Shown: positions 60,656 through 64,000 of the stretch, in pieces
Layout of the letters: the number at the start of each line of letters is the position of its first letter
Numbering within the stretch: position 1 is the stretch's first letter
NCBI GenBank assembly: GCA_949775045.1
Contig: OX459104.1
Coordinates: forward strand, 5,625,306 to 5,689,305
DNA: 64,000 bases
Direction: 5' to 3'
From: Metridium senile
Lineage: Eukaryota; Cnidaria; Anthozoa; Actiniaria; Metridiidae
Notes under the pieces: generated by a model
Told to the model about the DNA's origin: nothing
The model's database searches: none
Seen by the model: the letters and a program-made list of their open reading frames with translations, nothing else
Translations under genes and position numbers: made by a program

Positions 60656-63233
60656 GCACTTTATTTCAATAGGGTGACTAGAATTACACAAGTAATTTTC
60701 ATCTAGGCCCTACATATATACATACATACATACATAAAATTTAAATATGGTCTATGGTGATAATGATTAAGATAATGATGGTGGTGGTGATGAAGATTTA
60801 AAAGTACTGGTGGTGATGATGGTGGTGGTCAAGGTAATGATGATTTTGGTGATGGTGGTAATGATTAAGATAATGATGGTGGTGGTGATGAAGATTTAAA
60901 AGTACTGGTGGTGATGGTGGTGGTGGTCAAGGTAATGATGATTTTGGTGATGGTGGTAATGATTAAGATAATGATGGTGGTGGTGATGAAGATTTAAAAG
61001 TACTGGTGGTAATGGTGGTGGTGGTCAAGGTAATGATGATTTTGGTGATGGTGATAATGATTAAGATAATGATGGTGGTGGTGATGATTTAAAAGTACTG
61101 GTGGTAATGGTGGTGGTGGTCAAGGTAATGATGATTTTGGTGATGGTGATAATGATTAAGATAATGATGGTGGTGGTGATGAAGATTTAAAAGTACTGGT
61201 GGTGATGATGGTGGTGGTCAAGGTAATGATGATTTTGGTGATGGTGATAATGATTAAGATAATGATGGTGGTGGTGATGATTTAAAAGTACTGGTGGTGA
61301 TGATGGTGGTGGTCAAGGTAATGATGATTTTGGTGATGGTGATAATGATTAAGATAATGATGGTGGTGGTGATGAAGATTTAAAAGTACTGGTGGTAATG
61401 GTGGTGGTGGTCAAGGTAATGATGATTTTGGTGATGGTGATAATGATTAAGATAATGATGGTGGTGATGAAGATTTAAAAGTACTGGTGGTGATGATGGT
61501 GGTGGTCAAGGTAATGATGATTTTGGTGATGGTGATAATGATTAAGATAATGATGGTGGTGATGAAGATTTAAAAGTACTGGTGGTGATGATGGTGGTGG
61601 TCAAGGTAATGATGATTTTGGTGGTGATGATAATGATTAAGATAATGGTGGTGGTGTTGGTGAAGATTTAAAAGTACTGGTGGTGATGGTGGTGGTGGTC
61701 AAGGTAATGATGATTTTGGTGGTGATGATAATGATTAAGATAATGATGGTGGTGGTGATGAAGATTTAAAAGTACTGGTGGTAATGGTGGTGGTGGTCAA
61801 GGTAATGATGATTTTGGTGATGGTGATAATGATTAAGATAATGATGGTGGTGATGAAGATTTAAAAGTACTGGTGGTGATGATGGTGGTGGTCAAGGTAA
61901 TGATGATTTTGGTGATGGTGATAATGATTAAGATAATGATGGTGGTGATGAAGATTTAAAAGTACTGGTGGTGATGATGGTGGTGGTCAAGGTAATGATG
62001 ATTTTGGTGGTGATGATAATGATTAAGATAATGGTGGTGGTGTTGGTGAAGATTTAAAAGTACTGGTGGTGATGGTGGTGGTGGTCAAGGTAATGATGAT
62101 TTTGGTGGTGGTGATAATGATTAAGATAATGATGGTGGTGGTGATGAAGATTTAAAAGTACTGGTGGTGATGATGGTGGTGGTCAAGGTAATGATGATTT
62201 TGGTGATGGTGATAATGATTAAGATAATGATGGTGGTGGTGATGAAGATTTAAAAGTACTGGTGGTAATGGTGGTGGTGGTCAAGGTAATGATGATTTTG
62301 GTGATGGTGATAATGATTAAGATAATGATGGTGGTGGTGATGAAGATTTAAAAGTACTGGTGGTGATGATGGTGGTGGTCAAGGTAATGATGATTTTGAT
62401 GGTGGTGATAATGATTAAGATAATGATGGTGGTGGTGATGAAGATTTAAAAGTACTGGTGGTGATGATGGTGGTGGTCAAGGTAATGATGATTTTGGTGA
62501 TGGTGATAATGATTAAGATAATGATGGTGGTGGTGATGAAGATTTAAAAGTACTGGTGGTAATGGTGGTGGTGGTCAAGGTAATGATGATTTTGGTGATG
62601 GTGATAATGATTAAGATAATGATGGTGGTGGTGATGAAGATTTAAAAGTACTGGTGGTGATGATGGTGGTGGTCAAGGTAATGATGATTTTGATGGTGGT
62701 GATAATGATTAAGATAATGATGGTGGTGGTGATGATGATTTAAAAGATAATGGTGGTGATGATGGTGGTGGTCAAGGTAATGATGATTTTGGTGGTGGTG
62801 ATAATGATTAAGATAATGATGGTGGTGGTGATGAAGATTTAAAAGTACTGGTGGTGATGATGGTGGTGGTCAAGGTAATGATGATTTTGGTGGTGATGAT
62901 AATGATTAAGATAATGATGGTGGTGGTGATGAAGATTTAAAAGTACTGGTGGTGATGATGGTGGTGGTCAAGGTAATGATGATTTTGGTGGTGATGATAA
63001 TGATTAAGGTGGTGGTGGTGGTGGTTGTGGTGATCATGATGTTGAGGGCGATAGTTAAGAGGAGTGATAGTGTTGGTATCAATAGTGCTGGTGATAATGA
63101 TGACAATAGCGATGATAAAATAGATACCACCATTGTAACTGTCACAACTTTTCTTTCTAGTCAAGTCCAGCTCTGATTCTTGAACAAATGTCAAGAGAAA
63201 CCACCCCTCGACGACACTCATCGATATCTGAAG
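30394..63233 (+). CDS. lrriq1: LRRIQ1 orthologue, leucine-rich repeat and IQ-motif protein (31 exons, 3' end outside window)
   Basis: The vertebrate family member is associated with ciliated cells; its molecular role is poorly known. I assembled 31 GT-AG exons with consistent phase: 4,318 nt, 1,439 complete codons plus one base. Human LRRIQ1 is about 1,720 residues. Order: acidic N-terminus (DDDDAEIEAEIQRELDAIS, matching the vertebrate start), Glu/Lys/Arg coiled coil with one IQ motif, a leucine-rich-repeat block (about residues 632-920), a linker, a cluster of IQ motifs (about 1,050-1,135), an acidic DLTAFDFD block and a basic C-terminal region. IQ motifs are expected to bind calmodulin. The last exon leaves phase 1 and no matching exon was seen by 64,000. 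Reading through its donor would stop at 63,242-63,244. Confidence 0.93.
31192..31480. mobile_element. MITE with AGCTGCCAACCC termini inserted in an ATC satellite
   Basis: AGCTGCCAACCCCGGA and inverted GGAGGGTTGGCAGCT bound 289 bp. The interior has four TTATCCGGGAGA-type repeats. The ATC satellite continues on both sides (31,022-31,190 and 31,487-31,770), so the satellite was split by the insertion. Confidence 0.85.
31790..32202. mobile_element. AAAGGTAGCCGGG-family foldback with an inner insert
   Basis: Left arm CATCTTGAAAGGTAGCTGGG at 31,798 and right arm TTGCTACCTTTCAAGATTGC near 32,160. The ~270 bases between them include AATTGTTGGGACATTGTC and are not palindromic. Located in LRRIQ1 intron 1 between ATC satellites. 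Confidence 0.6.
32205..32470. repeat. CAT/ATC satellite in LRRIQ1 intron 1
   Basis: Imperfect (ATC)n with interspersed ATTGACACCACT and CATAAACAT phrases, three to four loose copies of about 80-100 bp. Confidence 0.85.
32500..32665. mobile_element. Palindromic MITE, TTTTTAGCTGCCG family, copy 2
   Basis: TGCGAACTCAGAAATTCCCA and GTCTGAGTTCGCAGAA ends, with the inner TTGATTGACGGCAGCTAAAA. It finishes only about 20 bases before the acceptor of LRRIQ1 exon 2. Confidence 0.8.
32822..33036. mobile_element. AACAGGTTCC palindromic MITE, intact copy
   Basis: 215 bp with ends AACAGGTTCCCATTTAAATC and GATTTAAATAGGAACCTGTT, flanked on both sides by TATG. Arms also pair through GATCAACCAATCAGA. It is inserted only 18 bases after the donor of LRRIQ1 exon 2. 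Confidence 0.92.
33120..33165 (+). pseudogene. lrriq1: Duplicate of the LRRIQ1 exon 2 end and donor
   Basis: GTGATATTGTTTTACAGAAC and ATATATTCGGTAAGTATTAT repeat 32,772-32,812 (exon 2 end plus donor) with two substitutions. The bases that follow also match those after the MITE in the first copy, so the duplication unit was about 130 bp before the MITE arrived. Confidence 0.88.
33227..33576. mobile_element. Foldback element, ~350 bp
   Basis: GAGGTCATGTGACCCAACCT at the left and GGTGGGGTCACGTGACCTC at the right. Inner arms AATGCCAAAATGATGTCCA and TGGACATCATTTTGGCA match, and GAAAGAGCATG pairs with CATGCTCTTTC. Confidence 0.88.
33683..34141. mobile_element. TIR element with a 19-base poly-G run
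   Basis: ATACCCAGGCGATGTACTCA at the left pairs with AAGTACACCGCCTGGGATAC at the right, and GGGTAAAATGA with TCATTTTACCC. G-run at 33,720-33,738. The interior has repeated CCCAAAAAAATA phrases. It ends about 30 bases before the LRRIQ1 exon 3 acceptor. Confidence 0.82.
34374..34610. mobile_element. G-tract/C-tract MITE with TAA target duplication
   Basis: GGGGTGATCCATTTGATATT at the left, then a 22-base G-run (34,397-34,418). A 20-base C-run (34,571-34,590) precedes AAAGTCAAATGGGTCACCCC at the right. TAA flanks both ends. The 237-bp element can form a hairpin in which G and C runs pair. The TWA duplication fits PIF/Harbinger-type MITEs. Confidence 0.9.
35074..36269 (+). CDS. Reverse transcriptase fragment of a non-LTR retrotransposon
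   Basis: About 397 residues. It starts inside RT at LVRLIEDWKQAIDRKELVAV, then STDMSKAFDSL, GCPQGSSFGPLLWNLFQND and the catalytic MYADD box, then LLGVEIDG and the C-terminal thumb and tail (HLTYCHLAWHF, IERIQERALRAVF, YLGPYIWSKL). The endonuclease and the first RT motifs are missing. The open frame extends upstream to 35,043, but those ten codons come from the MITE. With no intact 5' end it cannot be autonomous. Confidence 0.93.
35074..36541 (+). mobile_element. 5'-truncated CR1/L2-like non-LTR retrotransposon
   Basis: An insert of about 1,470 bp inside the split MITE, with AGA repeated at both borders (35071-35073, 36542-36544). It contains the 3' part of a reverse transcriptase ORF to the stop at 36,267-36,269, about 250 bases of 3' region and a (TTA)n tail from about 36,515. 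The 5' truncation and microsatellite tail fit target-primed reverse transcription. The ORF has no frameshift or stop, suggesting recent arrival. Confidence 0.92.
36692..36864 (-). mobile_element. tRNA-derived SINE, family B, flanked by ACTCAAGTTT
   Basis: The minus strand reads a clover-leaf head (36,770-36,841) beginning GGCTTCATAGCTCAGTTGGT. It has box B GGTTCAAATCC, a 7-bp acceptor pairing and anticodon-loop triplet GGT. It is followed by AATTTTTTTCAGGCTTC and an AT tail. A 10-bp duplication ACTCAAGTTT occurs at 36,682-36,691 and 36,865-36,874. The body and target duplication mark it as a SINE, not a working tRNA-Thr gene. Confidence 0.88.
37590..37800 (+). pseudogene. Penelope-like retroelement remnant (GIY-YIG C-terminal part)
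   Basis: Reading from 37,617: SRQKEHMAKV, then CEQSALADHANNSSHAINWG and a short tail. This matches the pattern K-E-H ... S-A-L-A-E-H ... H-x-I-x-W that closes the GIY-YIG endonuclease domain of Penelope-like elements. The GIY-YIG catalytic core itself is not present upstream. It is a fragment in LRRIQ1 intron 4. Confidence 0.65.
38010..38337. mobile_element. MITE with CCAGGTGAT termini, copy 2
   Basis: CCAGGTGATTTTGCGCGCAC at the left and GCGAGATCACTTGAC at the right, with the same interior as 21,773-22,055. It lies just upstream of LRRIQ1 exon 5. Confidence 0.8.
38929..39248 (+). mobile_element. tRNA-derived SINE, family A, full-length plus-strand copy
   Basis: The head resembles a tRNA with box A (TGGCCTAGCGGTGAGAGCGC) and box B (GGTTTGAGTCCC). 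The body carries TTTGTTTGATGTGTTCTTCT and GCACTGCGTCCAGCTAAAAG. The 3' end is GACGTTAAAAAAG followed by (TTA)n. About 320 bp. Copies or fragments: 19,860, 24,337, 42,337, 48,460 and 52,762. Confidence 0.9.
39249..40135. repeat. 39/40-bp minisatellite merging into (TTCA)n
   Basis: 39,249-39,455 holds five copies of a unit with CCAAGAATGTATTTGTTCAT and ACATGCGTTCATTCATTCAT. From 39,456 to 40,135 it becomes degenerate (ATTC/ATCC)n. It follows directly on the (TTA)n tail of the SINE at 38,929. Confidence 0.9.
40385..40840. repeat. GATGGT satellite in LRRIQ1 intron 7
   Basis: Imperfect (GAT/GGT)n containing two or three ~120-bp units with GGTAGATATGGTGATGGTGG and ATTGTGATGATTTTTATGG. It ends against the exon 8 acceptor. 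Confidence 0.88.
40845..41708 (+). CDS. lrriq1: LRRIQ1 exon 8: long Glu/Lys/Arg coiled coil
   Basis: An 864-nt exon (residues 292-580) of almost continuous charged heptads (EEEKKRIEEEQRLQEEKRKE and similar), ending in FTPAEITNLEVRRQKWLKEHIPW. That end matches the vertebrate RRLAWIKSFKPW segment that precedes the LRR block. The plus strand is nearly pure purine for more than 700 bases. This creates a false serine-rich ORF on the minus strand (40848-41699), which is rejected. The acceptor (CACTGACAG) comes directly after a GATGGT satellite. Confidence 0.92.
41757..42190. other. GC-richer unidentified segment plus a repeat shared with 54,085-54,170
   Basis: 41,757-42,060 is clearly richer in G and C than its neighbours, with no ORF of note. 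42,105-42,190 (GTTACAAATTTCATTATATT, GCAGCCTATACTAGTTTACT) recurs at 54,085-54,170. It may be a decayed retroelement end. Confidence 0.5.
42337..42456 (-). mobile_element. SINE family A, head fragment
   Basis: CCTTGTGGCATGGTTGAGAA, AACACATCAAACATATGATC and CACAGCGGTGAAAGGCGGGT match the head half of family A. The box-A region reads GCTCTCACCACTCAGCCAA on this strand. Confidence 0.75.
42534..43277 (+). CDS. lrriq1: LRRIQ1 exons 9-10: linker before the LRR domain
   Basis: Exons 42534-42596 and 43190-43277, encoding residues 581-631. Exon 9 is short and basic (ARAKPRQRPR). Exon 10 reads RPFSASKSLPSLTKEQIL, corresponding loosely to the RRKRPVK...ALDKLEIL region of the vertebrate protein. Phase 2 enters both exons and phase 0 leaves exon 10. 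Exon 9 is the less certain of the two because it is short and flanked by ATG-type repeats. Confidence 0.75.
42861..42995. mobile_element. Short TIR MITE, GAAGCCTGAATA arms
   Basis: GCCATTTGTATGAAGCCTGA at the left and TTCAGGCTTCGTAAATCCGG at the right, enclosing paired ATCCACT/AGTGGAT-like segments. Confidence 0.65.
43278..43640. repeat. (ATC)n satellite in LRRIQ1 intron 10
   Basis: Imperfect CAT/ATC repeat starting immediately after the exon 10 donor. A GAT-type satellite at 43,010-43,160 lies just before the same exon. Both create false ORFs. Confidence 0.88.
43688..50661 (+). CDS. lrriq1: LRRIQ1 exons 11-18: leucine-rich repeats
   Basis: Exons 43688-43840, 44926-45076, 46083-46150, 46534-46665, 48297-48424, 49261-49334, 49969-50062 and 50598-50661 (residues 632-919). 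Repeats follow the LxxLxLxxNxI pattern typical of the SDS22-like class: LQDIVLTNNSLTSVQGL, LRNLNLRNNKITRIG, LQFLILDNNQLI, LQKLDLTGNNL, LQEIQLDNNSISTLEPL, LHTLDISHNLIS, LSILKIAGNPV, ending in a cap VPHLTQLDDEM. Most exons hold one or two repeats. A decayed copy of the exon 12 acceptor and 5' half lies upstream at about 44,404-44,500. Confidence 0.92.
43925..44220 (-). repeat. ~250-bp dispersed repeat family, inverted copy in LRRIQ1 intron 11
   Basis: Complement of the 14,133 copy: AAATCTGGCTGAGAAAATTC, GACGTGAATTCTTTTGTCAA and ATTATTCATGAAT at its right end. Confidence 0.85.
44404..44500 (+). pseudogene. lrriq1: Decayed duplicate of LRRIQ1 exon 12 acceptor and 5' half
   Basis: TTTAACAATAAAGACCTC, ATAGGATAACAAGATAGAAT and CATCAAAGATCTC repeat 44,900-44,975 with small changes. 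A two-base insertion breaks the frame and the 3' half and donor are missing. ACAATGTATTTGGACAAAA occurs before both copies. Confidence 0.85.
44576..44877. mobile_element. MITE with CAGGGTTCGTGCT termini
   Basis: 302 bp with ends CAGGGTTCGTGCT and AGCACGAACCCTG, and TACAAT on both sides. CAGGG-type ends fit hAT-like elements, although those normally give 8-bp duplications. It lies between the pseudo-exon and the true exon 12. Confidence 0.85.
45170..45586 (-). mobile_element. tRNA-derived SINE, family C, with GTCTTGCCCAAGGACAC core
   Basis: On the minus strand: box A-like TGGTCTAGTGGTCAGTGGAT, box B GGTTCGATTTC, then GTGTCCTTGGGCAAGACACT. The 3' end carries TAAAGCGCTATG and ATATAGCGCTATATAAATG before an ATT tail. 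Similar cores occur in SINEs across many animals; I do not assign a named family. Confidence 0.85.
45655..45847. mobile_element. Palindromic MITE, CACCCAATTC arms
   Basis: CGTTGCTATGTATGTTTCCA at the left and TGGAAATGTACATAGCAACG at the right; CACCCAATTCAAA pairs with TTTGAATTGGGTG. Confidence 0.82.
46682..47015. mobile_element. Foldback in LRRIQ1 intron 14
   Basis: TAGAGGGAAATGGTTAGGAA at the left pairs with TTTCCTAACCAGTCCCCTCT at the right; CAACAAAAGG and CCCTTTGTTG continue the arms. Confidence 0.75.
47655..47850 (-). mobile_element. 3' tail of a non-LTR retrotransposon
   Basis: On the minus strand it ends GAGCTACCCCGTTTAAATAA followed by AG and a (TCTA)n tail. Upstream is TAGGGCCTCTATTGATAAC. 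It resembles the 3' region ending in AATAAAG-microsatellite found in CR1/L2-like elements. No RT is left. Confidence 0.6.
47850..48149. mobile_element. Large palindromic MITE, ~300 bp
   Basis: Arms of about 115 bp: ACCCAGGGGTATTCTTCTGT pairs with ACAGAAGAATACCCCTGGGT, and GTAGTCTGTTGGAGCTTGTT with AACAAGCTCCAACAGACTAC. The loop is about 70 bp. Confidence 0.9.
48519..49170. repeat. ~180-bp tandem repeat, 3.6 copies, in LRRIQ1 intron 15
   Basis: Unit starts at 48519, 48701, 48881 and 49057 (AGTATCTCTGAATATATAAA). Copies are near-identical, then decay in the last. Each includes AAATTTCAGTTTAG, an acceptor-like motif. Confidence 0.93.
49441..49637. mobile_element. MITE with CACAGGCATCCC termini and AATGAAC duplication
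   Basis: 197 bp bounded by CACAGGCATCCCAAGCTAG and CTAGCTTGGGATGCCTGTG. AATGAAC is repeated at 49,434-49,440 and 49,638-49,644. Inner TAGGGAGATTTAGTTCGTTT pairs with AAACGAACTAAATCTCCCTA. Confidence 0.9.
49685..49719. repeat. 35-base poly-G run
   Basis: Uninterrupted G on the plus strand, followed by A and five more G. On the coding strand of lrriq1 intron 16 this is a strong G-quadruplex candidate. Its length may be affected by sequencing or assembly. Confidence 0.85.
49741..49916 (+). repeat. ~250-bp dispersed repeat family, short copy
   Basis: AACTCATGAATAATGAATGAG, then TTTTCAAAAGAAACCATGAC and a GATACAAT hairpin. The middle part of the element is missing. It lies just before LRRIQ1 exon 17 and directly after a 35-base poly-G run. 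Confidence 0.75.
50063..50575. repeat. ATT/ATC satellite and a 19-bp minisatellite before exon 18
   Basis: 50,063-50,420 is an imperfect (ATC/ATT)n satellite. 50,466-50,575 holds about six units of AATGTATTGTAATTCAATA. Confidence 0.88.
51011..52110 (+). CDS. lrriq1: LRRIQ1 exons 19-21: linker after the LRR block
   Basis: Exons 51011-51111, 51375-51432 and 51884-52110 (residues 920-1047). Exon 19 carries FISMCFKQLKDYSDMISQHK, in the place where vertebrate LRRIQ1 has FLALCQSQIREFNLLIENY. Exons 20-21 are charged (KEIIERSKLK; EKKEKDEKLSEVE), weakly conserved and probably helical. Confidence 0.85.
51165..51345. repeat. GGTTGATT-type satellite in LRRIQ1 intron 19
   Basis: Degenerate four-base repeats (GGTT, GATT, TTGA) between exons 19 and 20. 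Confidence 0.8.
51628..51828 (+). repeat. GTCGGGCTAG dispersed repeat, copy 1
   Basis: GACGCTCTATGAGCGTGAAG is followed by TCGGGCTAGTC, with CTTCTAGCCCGACTA at the other end. The interior includes CAACACAGGAGGCTAAACAA. About 90% similar by eye to 53,831-54,010, in the same orientation. Confidence 0.85.
52150..52555. repeat. (ATTC/ATCC)n satellite in LRRIQ1 intron 21
   Basis: About 400 bp of degenerate four-base repeats running up to the exon 22 acceptor. Confidence 0.88.
52562..54499 (+). CDS. lrriq1: LRRIQ1 exons 22-24: IQ-motif cluster and acidic block
   Basis: Exons 52562-52646, 53647-53784 and 54318-54499 (residues 1048-1182). Three IQ motifs can be read: AATKIQALWRGWHIRHL, AVPIQAAWRGYLVRSR, and one split by the intron between exons 23 and 24, AATTIQ then ACYRGYRVRRIL. 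Exon 24 continues with the acidic YDSDEDDFNYDEEVDLTAF segment that aligns with ESDEEYREIDLEDF in the human protein. IQ motifs are predicted calmodulin-binding sites. The exon 24 donor runs straight into a GATGGT satellite. Confidence 0.93.
52762..53090 (-). mobile_element. tRNA-derived SINE, family A, full-length minus-strand copy
   Basis: Complement of the 38,929 element with its (ATA)n tail at the left and the tRNA-like head (CGAACCTGGACCACAGCGGT, GCGCTCTCACCGCCAGGCCA) at the right. It lies in LRRIQ1 intron 22. Confidence 0.9.
53095..53284. mobile_element. Palindromic MITE, GGCCCGGGCAAACG family, copy 2
   Basis: CATCCGTTCGATTTTGTTGA with its inverted partner TCAACAAAATCGAACAGATG, ending GTTTGCCCGGGCCTTAA. 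The left terminus is eroded by the adjoining SINE. Confidence 0.8.
53300..53625. repeat. GAT-type satellite in LRRIQ1 intron 22
   Basis: (GATGAT/AATGAT)n with three to four 30-33 bp higher-order units, just before exon 23. Confidence 0.88.
53831..54010 (+). repeat. GTCGGGCTAG dispersed repeat, copy 2
   Basis: Same termini and interior as copy 1, with a 15-20 base deletion near TAAACAATTCTACTTTGG. Lies in LRRIQ1 intron 23. Confidence 0.85.
54020..54170 (+). other. Retroelement end with partial hammerhead-like core
   Basis: AGGGCCAAAGCTCGAAACAT and CAG resemble stem II, GAAA and the stem III strand of the hammerhead ribozymes carried by Penelope-like elements. The CTGATGA half is not recognisable. 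It is followed by the repeat shared with 42,105-42,190. A weaker relative with CGATGAAGGACTAAAGTACG is at 14,800-14,880. Confidence 0.4.
54500..54860. repeat. GATGGT satellite adjoining the LRRIQ1 exon 24 donor
   Basis: The donor GTGATGATGATTATGATG is itself the first repeat unit. The satellite continues about 340 bp. Confidence 0.9.
54909..63233 (+). CDS. lrriq1: LRRIQ1 exons 25-31: C-terminal region, incomplete at the right edge
   Basis: Exons 54909-54942, 55274-55473, 57449-57537, 58279-58383, 59614-59692, 60219-60408 and 63161-63233 (residues 1183-1439). Recognisable conserved pieces are EEMSCEWGLKDASTAELMWKRANRMKYNP (exons 26-27; vertebrate EEWGFKDISTAQQMLKRAQKM), KRLALFKKL (exon 28), EREVKAQMTYSWVHNQ (exons 29-30), and SVSLPQLDPVQLSGRNIPLV (exon 30). 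Exon 31 ends RRHSSISE in phase 1. The short terminal exon seen in vertebrates (after HSAGSSS) was not found before 64,000. Confidence 0.88.
54967..55100. repeat. (AGG)n polypurine tract
   Basis: About 134 bases of almost pure purine on the plus strand (AGG/AGA units) within intron 25, giving false Arg-rich and Leu- or Ser-rich ORFs. Such mirror-like purine tracts can form triplex DNA (established property of such sequence). Confidence 0.92.
55665..56046. mobile_element. TIR element with GGGACCTTAAGC ends and a CGTCGT tract
   Basis: TAGGGACCTTAAGCAACGAC at the left and CAGCTTAAGGTCCCTA at the right. (GTC)n at 56,000-56,030 mirrors the (GAC)n at the left end. No coding capacity. Confidence 0.85.
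56176..57355. other. Possible larger element between CTCGGGCTT boxes
   Basis: GTGAACTCGGGCTTCATTAC near 56,190 and GGAAAGCCCGAGTAAT near 57,330 are weakly inverted. The 1.1 kb between them has no supported ORF. It could be a single decayed transposon or unrelated sequence in intron 26. Confidence 0.3.
57720..58240. repeat. ATC-type satellite in LRRIQ1 intron 27
   Basis: Degenerate (ATC)n, including a ~65-bp unit CACTGCGTTATCTCTAACAC present twice (about 58,057 and 58,128). Preceded by a G-rich GGAGGGGG segment at 57,590-57,640. Confidence 0.85.
58522..59020. mobile_element. Near-perfect 499-bp palindrome with ATATGCC duplication
   Basis: Arms of about 245 bp run from CAAGGGCGCTAGGACACTAA to TTAGTGTCCTAGCGCCCTTG. 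They are almost exact around the centre: GACGGCGTTCAGCTAGTACA pairs with TGTACTAGCTGAACGCCGTC, with an ATATATATG-type loop. ATATGCC flanks it at 58,515-58,521 and 59,021-59,027. No ORF beyond chance ones. Confidence 0.92.
59705..60215. repeat. Minisatellite in LRRIQ1 intron 29 ending at the exon 30 acceptor
   Basis: About eight to nine loose units of 40-60 bp with CCTTCTATCCCATCCATTCA and TATTTCATTTCCCAG. The last CATTTCCCAG (about 60,209-60,218) is the splice acceptor of exon 30. Earlier units repeat the same acceptor sequence. Confidence 0.93.
60420..63060. repeat. ~95-bp minisatellite, about 24 copies, in LRRIQ1 intron 30
   Basis: Units contain GATGATTTTGGTGATGGTGA, AATGATTAAGATAATGATGG and GAAGATTTAAAAGTACTGG, and differ by small GGT/GAT indels. 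TAA stops in several units keep it non-coding. Runs from about 60,760 to 63,005 as regular units, with degenerate GAT repeats on each side. At 60,612-60,725 a retroelement tail with (TAA)n interrupts it. Confidence 0.95.
60612..60725 (-). mobile_element. Short non-LTR retrotransposon tail inside the intron 30 satellite
   Basis: The minus strand reads TAGGGCCTAGATGAAAATTA ... CACCCTATTGAAATAAAGTG followed by a (TTA)n tail, the same layout as 47,655-47,850. Confidence 0.6.
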
Positions 63234-63244
63234 GTATTTTCTAG

Positions 63245-64000
63245 ATAATAATAATGACAATAATAAATTTGATATTTATTATCATTATATTAATATCTAA
63301 ACTTCGGTAAAGTTAATTATCGTCTTCTAGGATGTTACCAGTTTCATTTTATTGACAAACACTAGAGTAGTTTCACATAAGCCGCTTCTTGTATGCTAAA
63401 GGCCCGAGCAAACGCATGCAACATTGTTGGCCAACATTGTTGCGATACGGTTTGTTGAACACGAGAACAAAAGAAATGTTGGATGAGTTTTATCAAACAT
63501 CATCCAACAGGGTGTTTAAACGGGCCCAACATGTTGGAGCAACCATGTTAGTCCAACAATGTTGCGTGCGTTTGCACGGGCCTTTATATGCTAAGGAGGT
63601 CGTTGACAAGAAATATAACGAATTTACGTGCATACGTTGTTATAACAGAAACACAATTACAGTCTTTTTTCTTCTTCTTCTTCTTCTTCCGTATTACCCC
63701 GTGTCTTTCTATAAGAAAATCCTTACGGGGGGTCTTAAGAAACAAAACAAAACGTCTAAATAATGAAAAAGACAATAATAATAATAATAATAAAATGTCA
63801 AACTGTGATTTTCTTAGAAAATCAATAAATAATATAATAAATAAGTACAAAATACATCGCTGGCGTAAAATAAAGATTGTTACTTTTGTTTAATAAAAAA
63901 TTAGAAATTAAGTACATGCTTTCTATTGTAACAACGTATGCACGTGAATTCGTTATACTTTTTGTCAACGACCTCATTAGCATACAAGAAACACATTAGC
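63245..64000. other. Right edge: no further LRRIQ1 exon seen
   Basis: Holds the GGCCCG palindrome (63,400-63,584), a CTT tract (63,670-63,690) and an ATA microsatellite (63,776-63,793). CTAAGGAGGTCGTTGACAAG near 63,592 and CTTTTTGTCAACGACCTCAT near 63,957 are inverted, so a foldback may extend to the window edge. No exon with matching phase and LRRIQ1-like sequence. Confidence 0.5.
63400..63584. mobile_element. Palindromic MITE, GGCCCGNGCAAACG family, copy 3
   Basis: Ends AAAGGCCCGAGCAAACGCATG and inverted GCGTTTGCACGGGCCTTT. Inner CAACATTGTTGG boxes are paired. It lies just beyond LRRIQ1 exon 31. Confidence 0.8.

Noticed and set aside
61000..63000. Intron 30 minisatellite as a coding repeat
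   Set aside because: Regular TAA stops (AATGATTAAGATAATG) break the plus-strand frames; it sits between two phase-matched exons.

Overview
The window is nuclear DNA of an animal, most likely an anthozoan cnidarian and probably a stony coral. The DNA is AT-rich. Its genes are split into many short GT-AG exons, and introns and flanks are packed with foldback/MITE elements, tRNA-derived SINEs, CR1/L2-like and Penelope-like retroelement pieces, and ATC/ATTC-type satellites. The coral assignment rests on my memory of the SINE and repeat types and is an inference. No bacterial-style operon, CRISPR array or integrated virus was seen.

Two large conserved genes lie head to head around a 0.9 kb intergenic region (about 29,493-30,393). 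On the minus strand, 29,492 down to 10,512, is a CECR2 orthologue (chromatin-remodelling bromodomain protein). I assembled 14 coding exons by hand with consistent splice phase, giving about 1,408 residues. On the plus strand, from 30,394 to the right edge, is an LRRIQ1 orthologue (leucine-rich repeats plus IQ motifs). I assembled 31 phase-consistent exons, giving 1,439 residues up to 63,233; the last exon probably lies outside the window. Left of CECR2, at 7,412-8,218 on the plus strand, is a two-exon gene for a small secreted protein with eight cysteines. I do not recognise its family.

The left 7 kb holds foldback elements, a ~90 bp minisatellite and an unidentified ORF fragment. CECR2 introns carry a recurrent ~250 bp repeat, SINE fragments, several TIR elements and ATC/18-mer satellites. 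LRRIQ1 introns carry a 5'-truncated non-LTR retrotransposon nested in a MITE (34,957-36,665), a Penelope-like GIY-YIG remnant, SINEs, long poly-G tracts, a near-perfect 499 bp palindrome (58,522-59,020), and a ~2.5 kb minisatellite.

I found no convincing new multigene system. The most unusual pattern is repeated short tandem duplication of exon/intron boundaries. Examples are an in-frame alternative acceptor in CECR2 exon 6, copies of LRRIQ1 exon 2 and exon 12 edges, and the triplicated start region and duplicated exon 2 edge of the secreted gene. A related case is the intron-29 minisatellite, whose units each carry a copy of the exon-30 3' splice site. Two of these duplications retain an apparent empty site for a MITE sitting in the other copy.
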